A DNA stretch of 64,000 nt, from the NCBI GenBank assembly GCA_947652605.1, contig OX393577.1, forward strand, positions 28,957,466 through 29,021,465. Direction: 5' to 3'. Position numbers and translations under genes: made by a program. The notes under the pieces are model-generated. The model saw nothing but the letters and a program-made list of their open reading frames with translations, did not search any database and had not been told where the DNA came from. This DNA comes from Elmis aenea (Eukaryota > Arthropoda > Insecta > Coleoptera > Elmidae). Positions 1 through 11,000 of the stretch are shown piece after piece. The stretch's first letter is position 1. Every line of letters begins with the position of its first letter.

Positions 1-491
1 CCTCTTACAGTGAGATGTTACGCTTAATTCATTTTTATTAAAAAATTAAAAACTTCTATTTTTCACAAGTTTTATTCATTTTTATCCTTAATAATAAAGT
101 GTTGTTTATGTCGCTAAATATATATCTAATCAGAAAATATTCGGTTTGTCATATTCAACTTGTATCGTAGTACCCGGTTTAATTGGAAATGATAGCAACA
201 TTTTTATAGCGTTTTTTCTTTCTTGGAAAGTGTTTACTTATATGTTTCATGTTTTCTGTATGCAGAATTGTGAGTACACTATCAGTGAATTAGTATGGGT
301 AATGAAAGTGTGTATGAAGGGAGTAATACATACTGGATGCACTGTTTTCATATTTTATTATTTGTTACTTGTAAAATTATCAATTAAAAACCTTTTACAA
401 TGACTTGAAATTAGTGCAACTGCTGTTGCCGAAATATATTAATGCCATAAATGCAATATTAGTAGAGTTACAATTTTGTTGCAAATACTGC
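1..491. other. upstream Megator intron, no gene seen
   Basis: AT-rich DNA that must lie inside a Megator intron because the exon at 1751 encodes an internal part of the protein. An 85-codon ORF at 146-403 has no recognisable domain and no exon-like splice borders. I treat it as chance. Confidence 0.6.
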
Positions 492-625
492 TTAACCCTT
501 TCGCTGCGACACTTGTTTTGGAAAGTTGGAGTTTGTGGGCTACGCTAACGTAATTATCCGGCTCCCGCACATGGAACACGAAAAATAAAAACGGTTTAAC
601 CCGGTTCTTGCACCGAAAGGGTTAA
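492..625. mobile_element. short TTAA-flanked MITE, piggyBac type
   Basis: TTAA at 492-495 and 622-625 bound a 126-bp element. Its termini are CCCTTTCGCTGC on the left and, read inverted, CCCTTTCGGTGC on the right (one mismatch). A TTAA duplication with CCC-starting ends is diagnostic of piggyBac-type transposition. There is no coding capacity. Confidence 0.8.
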
Positions 626-831
626 ATAATAGTTTTTCATTCAATACGACACGGGAAAGTAAAGATATAGTTGCAAGCAAAAAAATTATGTATTTTTTAA
701 CATTTAACATAAAACCAAAGTTGAGCAAAACGATAACATACAACATTATTCCATAAACAATTTTTTCGCAACAAGATTTGTCAAACTTATTTATTGAGTT
801 ATTGTTTGCATAATATGTGATATATTAAAAC

Positions 832-1697
832 CAGGGCTTCGAACCGTAATTTTTTTCGTTTCGGTTTTCGTTCCGGTTCAATGAAAAAAATATATATCGG
901 TTCGGTTCCGGTTTTCGTTACGGAAAAAATAACGGTTTTTTTCGGTTCAGCTCAGTGATTACTTTTTATTTTTTCTAAATGTTTTTATTTAGTATAATAA
1001 GGTATAATAATAGGAAATAGAAGTATATAACATATGATGATAATATAATTTATTAAACGAAACATATACAGGGTGTCACACAAAAAACGCCGCAAGCTGT
1101 AACTCCGTTGTTTGTGGTCCGATTTTGGTGAACAAAAAACTAAATAAAATGGCTCCTCAAATACTGTAAATATCACACTGACGTTTAAATGACATTTGTT
1201 GATTAAGATTTTTTTGTTTTCCACCACAGAACATACACAATTTTCCACGGCCCGCTTGAAAATTTTGTGAAACCTAACCTATTTGTGTTAAACTGTTATT
1301 TTTTATTTCTTATTAGTTTAGCACTAAAATTAACTTATGATTACATCATTGAATTCAGAAAAAAAATGTCTACCAGATTTAGTAAAAAAAAAATATATGG
1401 TGCCATTTGGGAAAAAAAAAAATTCAACTTGAAAAAAATTGAAATCCAATTCAGTTTATAGTATTTGAGGAGCCATTTTATTTAGTTTTTTGTTCACCAA
1501 AATCGCACCTTAAACAACTAAGTTACAGCTTGCGGCGTTTTTTGTGTGACACCCTGTATAAACAAAATGCGCGAGTTTGTTGAACATGTACCAAACCCTA
1601 ATAAACCGATTTTTTTTTCCGGTTCAGTTCTGGTTTTTGTTCCGACAAAAATAACGGTTTTTTCCGGTTTTCGGTTCAGTTCCGGTTCGAAGCCCTG
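832..1697. mobile_element. non-autonomous hAT element
   Basis: The ends CAGGGCTTCGAACCG and its inverse CGGTTCGAAGCCCTG are bounded by attaaaac (824-831) and atgaaaac (1698-1705), an 8-bp duplication with one mismatch. The arms are rich in CGGTTTT/CGGTTC repeats. A TA foldback (1069-1556) sits inside. No transposase remains. Confidence 0.85.
1069..1556. mobile_element. TA-flanked foldback element (CAGGGTGTCACAC arms)
   Basis: Long inverted arms of about 100 bp begin CAGGGTGTCACACAAAAAAC and end with the inverse, with TA at 1067-1068 and 1557-1558. It is nested inside the hAT element 832-1697. The centre is AT-rich and non-coding; the 64-codon ORF at 1267 is not credible. Confidence 0.8.
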
Positions 1698-1750
1698 ATG
1701 AAAACTTGATTTTGGTTCGTTAAAGTATTAAACAAAACTGATTCATTTAG

Positions 1751-2059
1751 GTATGTCTCCCACTGCTGCAACTGCATCACGTTTTATCAAGTCTGGTATG
1801 AGTATGACACAAATTTACACTCAATATGCCAGTGTGTCAGAAGAACTGGCAACAGAGAAAGCAGAAACACGTCGCCTTAATTCTTATATTCAGTGTATAG
1901 TAAATGAAATTGAAGAAAAGGGACCTATTCTTCGGAAACAACGAGAAGATTATTATAAAGCACTCGAGACAATTTCTGATATTACCAAACATAATGACTC
2001 TCTTATTATGGAAATGCAGCAAATGAGAGAAGAGTTTACCGAAGCTAAACGAACCGAAG
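1751..2059 (+). CDS. Mtor: Megator exon a (first in window)
   Basis: Acceptor ...catttag/gt and donor gaag/gtaagt. The first two bases complete a codon from an off-window exon. Encodes 102 residues, including a stretch close to human Tpr around residues 430-530 (MSPTAA, KxGM, APIL-like GPILRKQRE). It ends with one base of a Gly codon completed by the exon at 8925. Confidence 0.93.
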
Positions 2060-5000
2060 GTAAGTTTTAATGATGGAATTATTAACAGGTGTATTTACAT
2101 GAAATGTATATCACTAGTTATTAGCTGTGTATATATTAGCTTGCTTTTTTTTTTCAATTACTTATAACTATTAAAAATACTTCCACAAACCCCAGAATAC
2201 TTAATTTTTTTAAATAGTTTTTTTGGTGGTTTCAATAATGTAACTTATGAGTTTAGTAGTAATTATTATGATGAATTATTTATTTGTATTTATAAAAATA
2301 AATAATTCATCATTCATAATAATAATTATTATGATTAGGCTCTAAAATTACATAGCAAGTTACCCAAGTTAAGGGAATCATTTAGTTTTTTTTTTTTTAA
2401 GTATAGAAATGTTCCCTATTAGTTATTTAGAGAATATACAAAGGATTCACACATACGTGTACAATCTGTCTATTCTTTTTCAAAATGACATTTATTATGT
2501 ATTAACTAATACAGATGCATGATGCAATTAAACAGAACATATCCTATTTGAACAAGGAAATACAAAGTGACAGTACTGTCTGTTTCAGAATTTTTTGTTT
2601 GTTTTTGATTTCAGAAGAATATTGTCACTCACTTTTGGTGACGGTGAATTATATTAAAATTATCTACGATTTTAAACTTTATATACCGGGTGTAAATGAA
2701 CTGTGGTACACCCCCTTTTTTTCTTTAGTTTTAACTTTAGATAAATGAAAATTTAGACATATCATATGTGCAAAAAACCGGGCTTTTTGAGCCGTTGCAC
2801 ACATTTGTTTCACTTCCGGTTTCGCCGGAAATGACCCCAACTTTGTTATTTTAAATGGAACACACTGTATATTTTTACATTTTTGGAAAGAGGAAGCGAT
2901 TTTGGATACTAATGCACTATTTTGGTTAATTTTTATAACCTCAAAATTTTTCTTAAACAAAATTTAGTTTTATATTAAGGGTGCCGTGACCGGCACAAAT
3001 TAATTTTTATTATGTCAACAATTGTCCAAAAAACGTTTTTGTAAATTTTAAATGACATTTAGGTTACTTTAATCGGCTTTGAAGGTTGCGGAATCGGTTT
3101 TTTGACAAAAAGTCAAGTTTTTTAAATGGAACCATGCTGGTACTAGCGGTTATTTAAATGGAGCGTCTTCGAACAAATCCATGGATACCAATAACTTGTA
3201 TTTTTATTATGAGTCTGCTTCAAAAACTTCAAATTATTGTAAAAATTTATTAAGAGGTCCTGTTAATCGCAGTACACTGCATAACTACAACAAAACAAAT
3301 GATCGTTGTTTTATGTTTAACTACTATAGTCATTTAATTAAAAAGTCCAAAAATGTTGGTAATCATTTTAACATAATTAGATTACTGCCATTAAAAGGAT
3401 CTCTTAATAAATTTTCACAATAATTTGAAATTTTTAAAGTAGACTCTTAATTAAAATACAAGTTATTGGTATCGATGGATTCGTTAGAAGATGCTCCATT
3501 TAAATAACCGCTAGTACCAGCATCGTTCCATTTAAAAAAATTGACTTTTTGTCAAAAAACCGATTCCGCAACCTTCAAAGTCGATTAAAGTAACCTAATG
3601 TCATTTAAAATTTACAAAAACGTTTTTTGGACAATAGTTGACATAATTAAAATCAATTTGTGCAGGTCATGGCACCCTTAAAACCCTTAAAAGCCTAAGT
3701 TTTTTTTTTTGCTTGAAATGAATATTTTTTAACTTCATTTGCTCTTTTGTTTATTAAGTTACTATACTCAATCAACTTTTTTTTCAAAATATGCACCAGT
3801 TTTTCAAAAACTGGTGTTACCATATGGTAACGCTAGGATCTTGTGAGATAAAAGTTAACATTTTTAAAAATATATATTTAACGAAATTAAAAGTAGAAAA
3901 TTTTTATTACAAAGTAAAATACACAGTAGCCACTTGAAACAGTCCCATAAAATAAAAGTTTTATAGCTTATTTGGTATGAAATATAAAAAAACAAGGAAT
4001 GCAGAGTCCTACGTTACACTTTTTGCACATTGTACGTATACTGGAGCAACAACCCTCACCAGCACACCGCCGACGTTTTTTTTCGGGTGTTTCAATAACT
4101 AAATGGTCTTTGCCATCATACCTCACATCGTCTGACACACGATTCATGGATACACTTGATTTTGATGTTGTCGGTCTGCCTCCAGGTTTACCCATGGTGC
4201 CGTAGCTTCTTAGGTACGTTGTCGCAATATCTCTCCTAAACATTAGTTGCGTCAACTTCCCACCTTTTTTTTTGTCTATTTGCCACGCATTGTTGATCAT
4301 TACATCAATATACCATATAAATATTGGCCACCACCATTTTTTACTTCTAATACTAATTTGATACCTTGCCAAATTTTCGTCCATTAGGTCAGTTCCTCCC
4401 ATATTAGAATTATACTGACCAATCACACATGGACGAGGAACTTGAATAACTTTGCGATCACTTTGGCTATAACGTTTAACATTACTAACAGGATTAACAC
4501 CGTGACAGGTAGAAGCAACCGTAACAATACTGCTGTCCACCCACCGAGTTAGCATAATGCCCGTATTTTTTTCTATGGTTGACTCAAACAAGCCCCTTGG
4601 TTGCTTTTGGAGATTTTTTTTATTAGAGAGCGGACAACATTTGGGAACACGATTATCACGAATAGTGCCAGTTCCGTGATAACCTTTGCTTTTTAGATAT
4701 TCTAAGAGATTTATGCCGGTAAACAAGTTATCAAAGTACAGATCATATGGTTTATGTCCTTTTAAAACTTCCAATTCGTCTAACATGGCGACAAATGGTG
4801 CAGCCGCTTTGCCAAATTCTTGCTCATAAATTTCTGAACGGCGAGAACTTTTGCCTTGATATAGTTCGCAATTAACTAGGTAACCGGATTTAGTATTCAA
4901 GCACCACATTTTGTAACCAAATCTAGTTGGTTTTCCTCGGATAAACTGCTTACAGGAATGTCGCCCATAATATTTGATCATACTTTCGTCATAGTTCATG

Positions 5001-8000
5001 TGTTTTTCTTGTTGATAGTGCTGTAACATTTTTGACTTGACTTTATTCACAAAAGGTCTGAGTTTCCACAATTTGTCATTTTCATCTGGCTTTGTATTAT
5101 CCGCACAATGAATAAATCTCATAATTTGAAAAAATCTGTCGCGCCTCATAGCATCACCTATCAAGTTGTTTCTCATGTCACCTTGAGATTCCCAATAATA
5201 TCGTTTTCCTGGCAATATTACGTATCCGCTCACAATCAATATTGCTATGAAGCACTTCATTTCATGTGTTGATACTTTGGGATCAGGTAAATTTTTAAAA
5301 AGTGCATAACGCGATGACTCTTCAATAAGAAAAGACACGAGATCATCGTCAAAAAATAGTTCAAAAAGTTGTAAAGGAGAAAGGTCTTTATATTGGGAAT
5401 AATCGGGCTCAGCAAATTCTCTTGCCTGCGACTGTAGGTCACCATCAATCCATTGAAAAGTCCTTTTGGCCTTTTCCTTGCTATTATACGATGTGCTTGT
5501 GGGTTCACCAATTCTATTATTATTGACAAGTTTGACTTCAACAGGAGCACGTAGTTGTGCCCCAGATAAGTTGTCAAGTAAACCACCAGTGTCTTCATCA
5601 CCGGAGTCTTCATCGGTCAGAATATTTGATTCTGGAGGTTCAATATAAATTTCTTCAATATCATCGCTGTACGCCATTTCTAGCGCCTCTTCTAAGGTAA
5701 AACCACGTCTAAATACAAAAATTAGAATCCTGATAAAAATAAATATTTATGGTGTGTTAAGTCCTAGCGTTACCATATGGTAACGCACAGGTAAACACGT
5801 TTACACGTAAAAATTGTGTTCATTTGAAAACTTCTATTAGTAAACAACTAAAAGGTACATCTTTTATAAGCACATTGCGCCATAAATAGTTGCCATACAC
5901 AAAGAATAAAAAAACTTATACTTACTCTAATGTAATGTCCATTGTTTTTTCACACATAAAAAAAAACTGCCGACTTAATGCCTAATTTACATTGGTATAG
6001 TAGCTTATGCAAGTAACTAAAGCAAGTAGCTAAAGCAAGTTACTAAATCAAGTAGCTAAATTATGCGTCTACACACAATTTAGTGAAGTTGTTTAGTAAA
6101 CTGACAGTTTATTTTTGTAAATTTTCGTTGAGGTGTTCCACAAACACTCTCTTTTCCTATAGGCTTCCACAAATTTAATTGTGGTATCTTCACCCCAACG
6201 TACTAGTGCCATATTTTTTCTTTTTACACTTTTTACACACGTTAAGCGCACTTGACAGTGACGTTTAAAAAGGAAGCGCAGGTCAGGTCACTTGCGCAAG
6301 TAAATAGAAATTACTAATCACTAAATTGTTTACTTGCGCAAGTACTAAACAAAAGTGTCTACACGTTGCAAGTAGCTAAATTTAGCTACTTGATTTAGTT
6401 ACTTGCATTAGCTACTATACCAATGTAAATTCGGCATTAGTACACTATAATTTACAAACAACGAAGAATTCTAGAAAGGGGATGTACCCACTCATTTTAT
6501 ACATTATTTAGGCATATACAATTGGCACCATCTAGTTTGAAAATACAGAATTATACGAACACATCTAATTCAAACTTACTGTATTATCTGTTACCATATG
6601 GTAACGCAAGGCTTTAAAGGGTTAAATATAAAAGTAAATTTTGTTTAAAAAAAATTTTGAGGTTATAAAAATTAACCAAAATAGTGCATTAGTATCCAAA
6701 ATCGCTTTCTCTTTCCAAAAATGTAAAAATATACAGGGTGTTCCATTTAAAATAACAAAGTTGGGGTCATTTCCGGCGAAACCGGAAGTGAAACAAATGT
6801 GTGCAACGGCTCAAAAAGCGCGGTTTTCTGCACATATCATATGTCTAAAATTTCATTTATTTAACATCAGAACTAAAGAAAAAAAAGGGGGTGTACCACA
6901 CTTCATTTACACCCGGTATACTCAATTAATACTCAAATAAGCACTCCGCTGGGAGCTCTCGCTTGGCATGAAACTATTTACTACAATCAGTTGGCTTACA
7001 ATACAATAATCTTATTGTGGGTCTCAAAAATATAGACAATTACTCTCCAATAATACAATTACTACAAAATTATACAAACTGATAACTCGCATGAAATCCA
7101 CAATATACACAAATAGTGGCGTTAAGAGCCAAACTGCTTTGTCACCTTCGAAGGTCGAATAGAAGTAGAAAGATCAAATGTAACATCTTAACTTAAATAT
7201 CAGCTCCATTAGCTGCGAGGTACAAATAGTAAATACACAATTGAGGCGTCCGGGTGTAAAACCTGTTAAGTAACAAAAAAAAAAAAATTTTACAGGAAAG
7301 TGAAAAAGCACTTTCAGAACCGCTAAAAAATTAATTTTAGTGCAAATGGTTTATTATTGTTTATTTCTACAGTATGTTTGGATCCAAATAACTACAGGAA
7401 TTGCTAGCTATGATGGTTAACATGTTTTACGTGCAAAAAAGTTCGCATATAAAAAAATGTTACTTTACACGTTGACTGCCACGGCAAGTTTCAGGATACC
7501 GCTCGCGGAAGCCATAGTATATTATTCAAAACTTTAATTATAATATTATTAATAAATTTTCAGTTCGTGTAAGCCAGCCTTGATTTTTATGTTTATTCCC
7601 AGAAGCCACCTATCCATAAATACGCTTATATTCAACGAGTATAACCGTAGCTGCACAAAAATGAGAAGTAAAAGAATTACGAGTTATCTTGTAGTCGGAG
7701 CCCTGGACAAGAACGCAAACTACGACTTATCTCGTACTTGGCAGTCAAGGTGTTAACAGGTTTTACACTCGGACGCCTCAATTGAGGCGTTGTTTGCATA
7801 AACAACACTTGTCATTTTTTTTCAAATCTGAGACTACACTTTCAATGGATAATTTCCGACATCCCTTATGCAAAATAATTCCGTAATAACCCCAGTAATT
7901 CATGGTATAAGCGCGGAAACTAATGATCTTCCAGCTCCTGATATTGATGCAGACGACAACAGCAGCCAAAGTAGCGATAATGAAAAATTTCTAAAATTGA

Positions 8001-11000
8001 CAAGTGTTGTTTATGCAAACAACGCCTCAATTATTAAAAAATTACTGAATGTACAGTCACTTGCAAAATTAAAAACACTGATTGTGACAATATTATTAAC
8101 TGTTGACAGATGGAACGGACTGCTGTAATGTGTGAAATCCTCACATGTTTACATGTCATGTGTGTTGGACCTACCACTTATATTACTATTTAAATTTTAC
8201 TATAACGCAGGGCTCGAAACCGAAAAAAATGTTGGTTAACGGTTAACCGAAATCGAGAACTTTATTTTTATAACGGTTTTTGTTGAAAAACCGGTTTTAA
8301 AAAACCGGTTTAGGGTAAAAAACCGATTTAAATTATAAACCGGTTAAATTAACCGGTTTTTAAAATTATTTAGATCAGGAATGCAAAGTATGAAAAGATA
8401 TTATTTATTTATAATTTCATAATAAATGTACAATCAAGCGTTCAGTAATGACTTCTGGTAAACTAATCGCATATAATACAGATGTTGTATTTTTCATCGT
8501 AATTTTTATTAAAAAAAGATGTTGAAAAAACCGGTTTTTTATTATTTTGGTTAAAGGTTACCGTTTTTCCTGCCTTTAAAAATAACGGTTTCGGTTTCGG
8601 TTAAAAATCACTTTTTCTGACAAAAAATAACGGTTAAGCGGTTTTTTAAATTGGTTTAAAAAATCGGTTTCATGCCCTGCTATAAAGTAATATACTGAAT
8701 AAATAATATTAGAAATTTCATAAAATTCATTGCAGTTATATTGGTTCTATATTTCTTAACAGTTTTATGCTGCATAAATGTTTAAAAAAATTTATATATG
8801 CAGCGCTTTGCCGCCCATCTTAGTCCTAAAGTAGTCCCATACAATTTGTCATATCCTGTATCCACAGGTGTTTAATAATTGTAAATCTGTTTATTTAGCG
8901 CCATATTATTTCATATTGTTTTAGGTCTTACTACTAGAGAAAATGCTAGATTAAAAAAAGAGTTGGCAGATTTAAGTCGTCAAGTTTGTCATCTACTACG
9001 GGAAGTTGAACATTCTCGAGCTGGATCTTCTTCCACATCTACAGACCAAGATTTAAGTGATAGTATTAGTTCGGCAGATATTATTACCAAAAGACTTGTT
9101 ACATTTAGCGACATTTCTGAACTTCAGAGTAATAATCAGAAATTATTAGCTCTTGTTCGTGAGCTTACTGCTAAACAAGAAGAAGCAGAAGCGTTAGATC
9201 CTAGTGCAATAGCGAATATGAAAATGAAATTGGAATCTATGAAAGAAGCTCAGGCAGATTTGCTAGAACAACAAGAAAAACAAAATAAGATGATGTCAAT
9301 GTTGGTGGGGCAACGTGATACATATAAATCATTGTATACACAAGCCATGAAAGGAAGTGGAGAAGATATACCAATGCAGTTAGAAAGACCATACATCCGT
9401 GAAAGACAATCACAAAGCCCAAAACCTCATGATGATTCAGATTCCCATTCAGACGATAAACTTCAAGAACTTGAAAGTCAACTGGAGAAAGCTAAGAAGG
9501 AAGTAAATATTTTAAAGGAAGAAAATGACACATATCGTAAAGAAAAATCGGCCAACGAAAAAATTTTAATAGAACAGATGGAAAGTTTGCGCAAAGAAAT
9601 GCGTGAATCAACACGCCAAAATTGCAAACTAAGCTCAGTAGCCGAAGTGAATGATGAACGATTTAAAATTATGCAAACTAATACTGCAATTTATAAAAAA
9701 CAAATAGCTGCTCTAGAAAAACAAAATAAAATCTATAATGATACCATTATTAAACATGAACAAGCTGTCATGTATCTAAAAGATGAAACTCTTCAGTCAC
9801 AAACAAAGTTATCCTCAGCGGAAGTTATTTTAAGCAATTTACAAAAAGAAAATGCCCTTTTGCGTGATGCTGAATCTCGTTTACTCAAAGAGCGTGAATT
9901 ACTTAAACGTGAAACCTATACCCAAAATCTTTTACAAACTAATATTGAATTAATCAAAGCCACTCTAGAAAGAAATGATGCTGAAAGTAAAATACGACTT
10001 GAAGAACGTTTGGACGAGGCTCATAGAGAATGTGCAGCCTTGAGAAGACGCTTACAAGAAGAACAAGATCGATTCCGAGAGTTGGGCGTGCATTTAGAAA
10101 AACAAACACAAGCAGCTCAATTGCGTATGGAAGAAGAAAAACAACAAGCAACCAAATTAAGAGAAGAACTTGTCGAAACTCGTGAAGATCTGATTTCAAA
10201 ATCAGCTCAGATTGAAGATCTTTCGAAAAAGCTTAAAAATGCTTATGTTTCTTTACCTGAAGGTAATATTGACAGTAAGAGGTTTAGGCAGCTGGAACAG
10301 TTACTTAGTGATAGCCAAGCTGAAGTTTCTATGCTTCAACAGCAATTGAAAACAACAAAAGAAGCTATGGAACAACATAGTACAATTGCGGAAGGTAATG
10401 TATTTAATTTAGCCAGTTTTTTTATGAGGATTTTTAGTTATAATTTAGATAGACATGAGGCATTTTTAATAAATAAAATAATTAATTTTTAGATGCTGAG
10501 AAACGACTGCGGAACCTTGTCGAAGAACAAGATACTTATCGTCAAGCTATGGAAATGAAACTGAAAGAACAAGAAAAAATAATTAAGGATCTAGAGGAAC
10601 AAGCGGCTGAATTAAAAGGTGAATTATCGATACAGTCAGATGGACAAGAAATAACTATGTTTGATCTGAAAACTCACGTTCGACAGTTAGAAGACAATAT
10701 GCGTATTGCTACTGAGAATCTAAATGACACCAAACAGGATCTTGAATCAGCCCGAAATGAAATTAGAACTCTTAATGAAGCAATAGAGGAAGCAGAAAAT
10801 AAATACGCTAGAGAAATGTTGTTACATTCAAATGATTTACAGACATTAACAGTAGCTAAAGAAGAACTAGCAAAGTGTGTTAACGAAATAAAAGAAATTG
10901 CTGCTTCTAGAGATCAGGCAATTGAATCATTACAAAGAGGTCGAGAGAGTTGGGAGGTGCATGAAAAAGTAATTGAAGAGCAAAAGCAAGAATTAGAATC

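Larger units (their letters stand above)
3682..6621 (-). mobile_element. piggyBac transposon, apparently with intact transposase
   Basis: Shares the left TTAA (3678-3681) with the preceding MITE; right TTAA at 6622-6625. The right end read inward is CCCTTTAAAGCCTTGCG; the left is a diverged AACCCTTAAAAGCCTAAG. Subterminal palindromes occur at 3816, 5769 and 6590. The body holds one transposase ORF on the - strand and a later MITE (5978-6437) inserted upstream of that ORF. Confidence 0.8.
2686..6916. mobile_element. TA-flanked foldback element carrying two TTAA insertions
   Basis: Arms of about 280 bp start CCGGGTGTAAATGAA and end with the inverse at 6916; TA at 2684-2685 and 6917-6918. Both arms also contain the inner motif for a TACAGGGTGTTCC end. 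The arms give matching antiparallel ORFs (2960 to 2679 on - and 6641 to 6940 on +), which are by-products of the repeat and not genes. The loop was disrupted by a TTAA MITE and a piggyBac. Confidence 0.8.

Noticed and set aside
146..403. 85-codon ORF on + with hydrophobic stretches
   Set aside because: No domain, no exon-like borders, AT-rich intron context; chance ORF.
2679..2960. 93-aa ORF on -, nearly identical to a 99-aa ORF at 6641-6940 on +
   Set aside because: They are the two inverted arms of the foldback 2686-6916. Similarity comes from the repeat, and no codon-level conservation beyond it is visible.
5257..5613. 118-aa ORF on - overlapping the piggyBac transposase
   Set aside because: Another frame of the transposase gene.
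9954..10199. Antisense ORFs within the large Megator exons (also 11487-11732, 11923-12111, 12384-12626)
   Set aside because: Complement of Glu/Lys-rich coiled-coil codons gives Phe/Leu/Ser-rich shadows.
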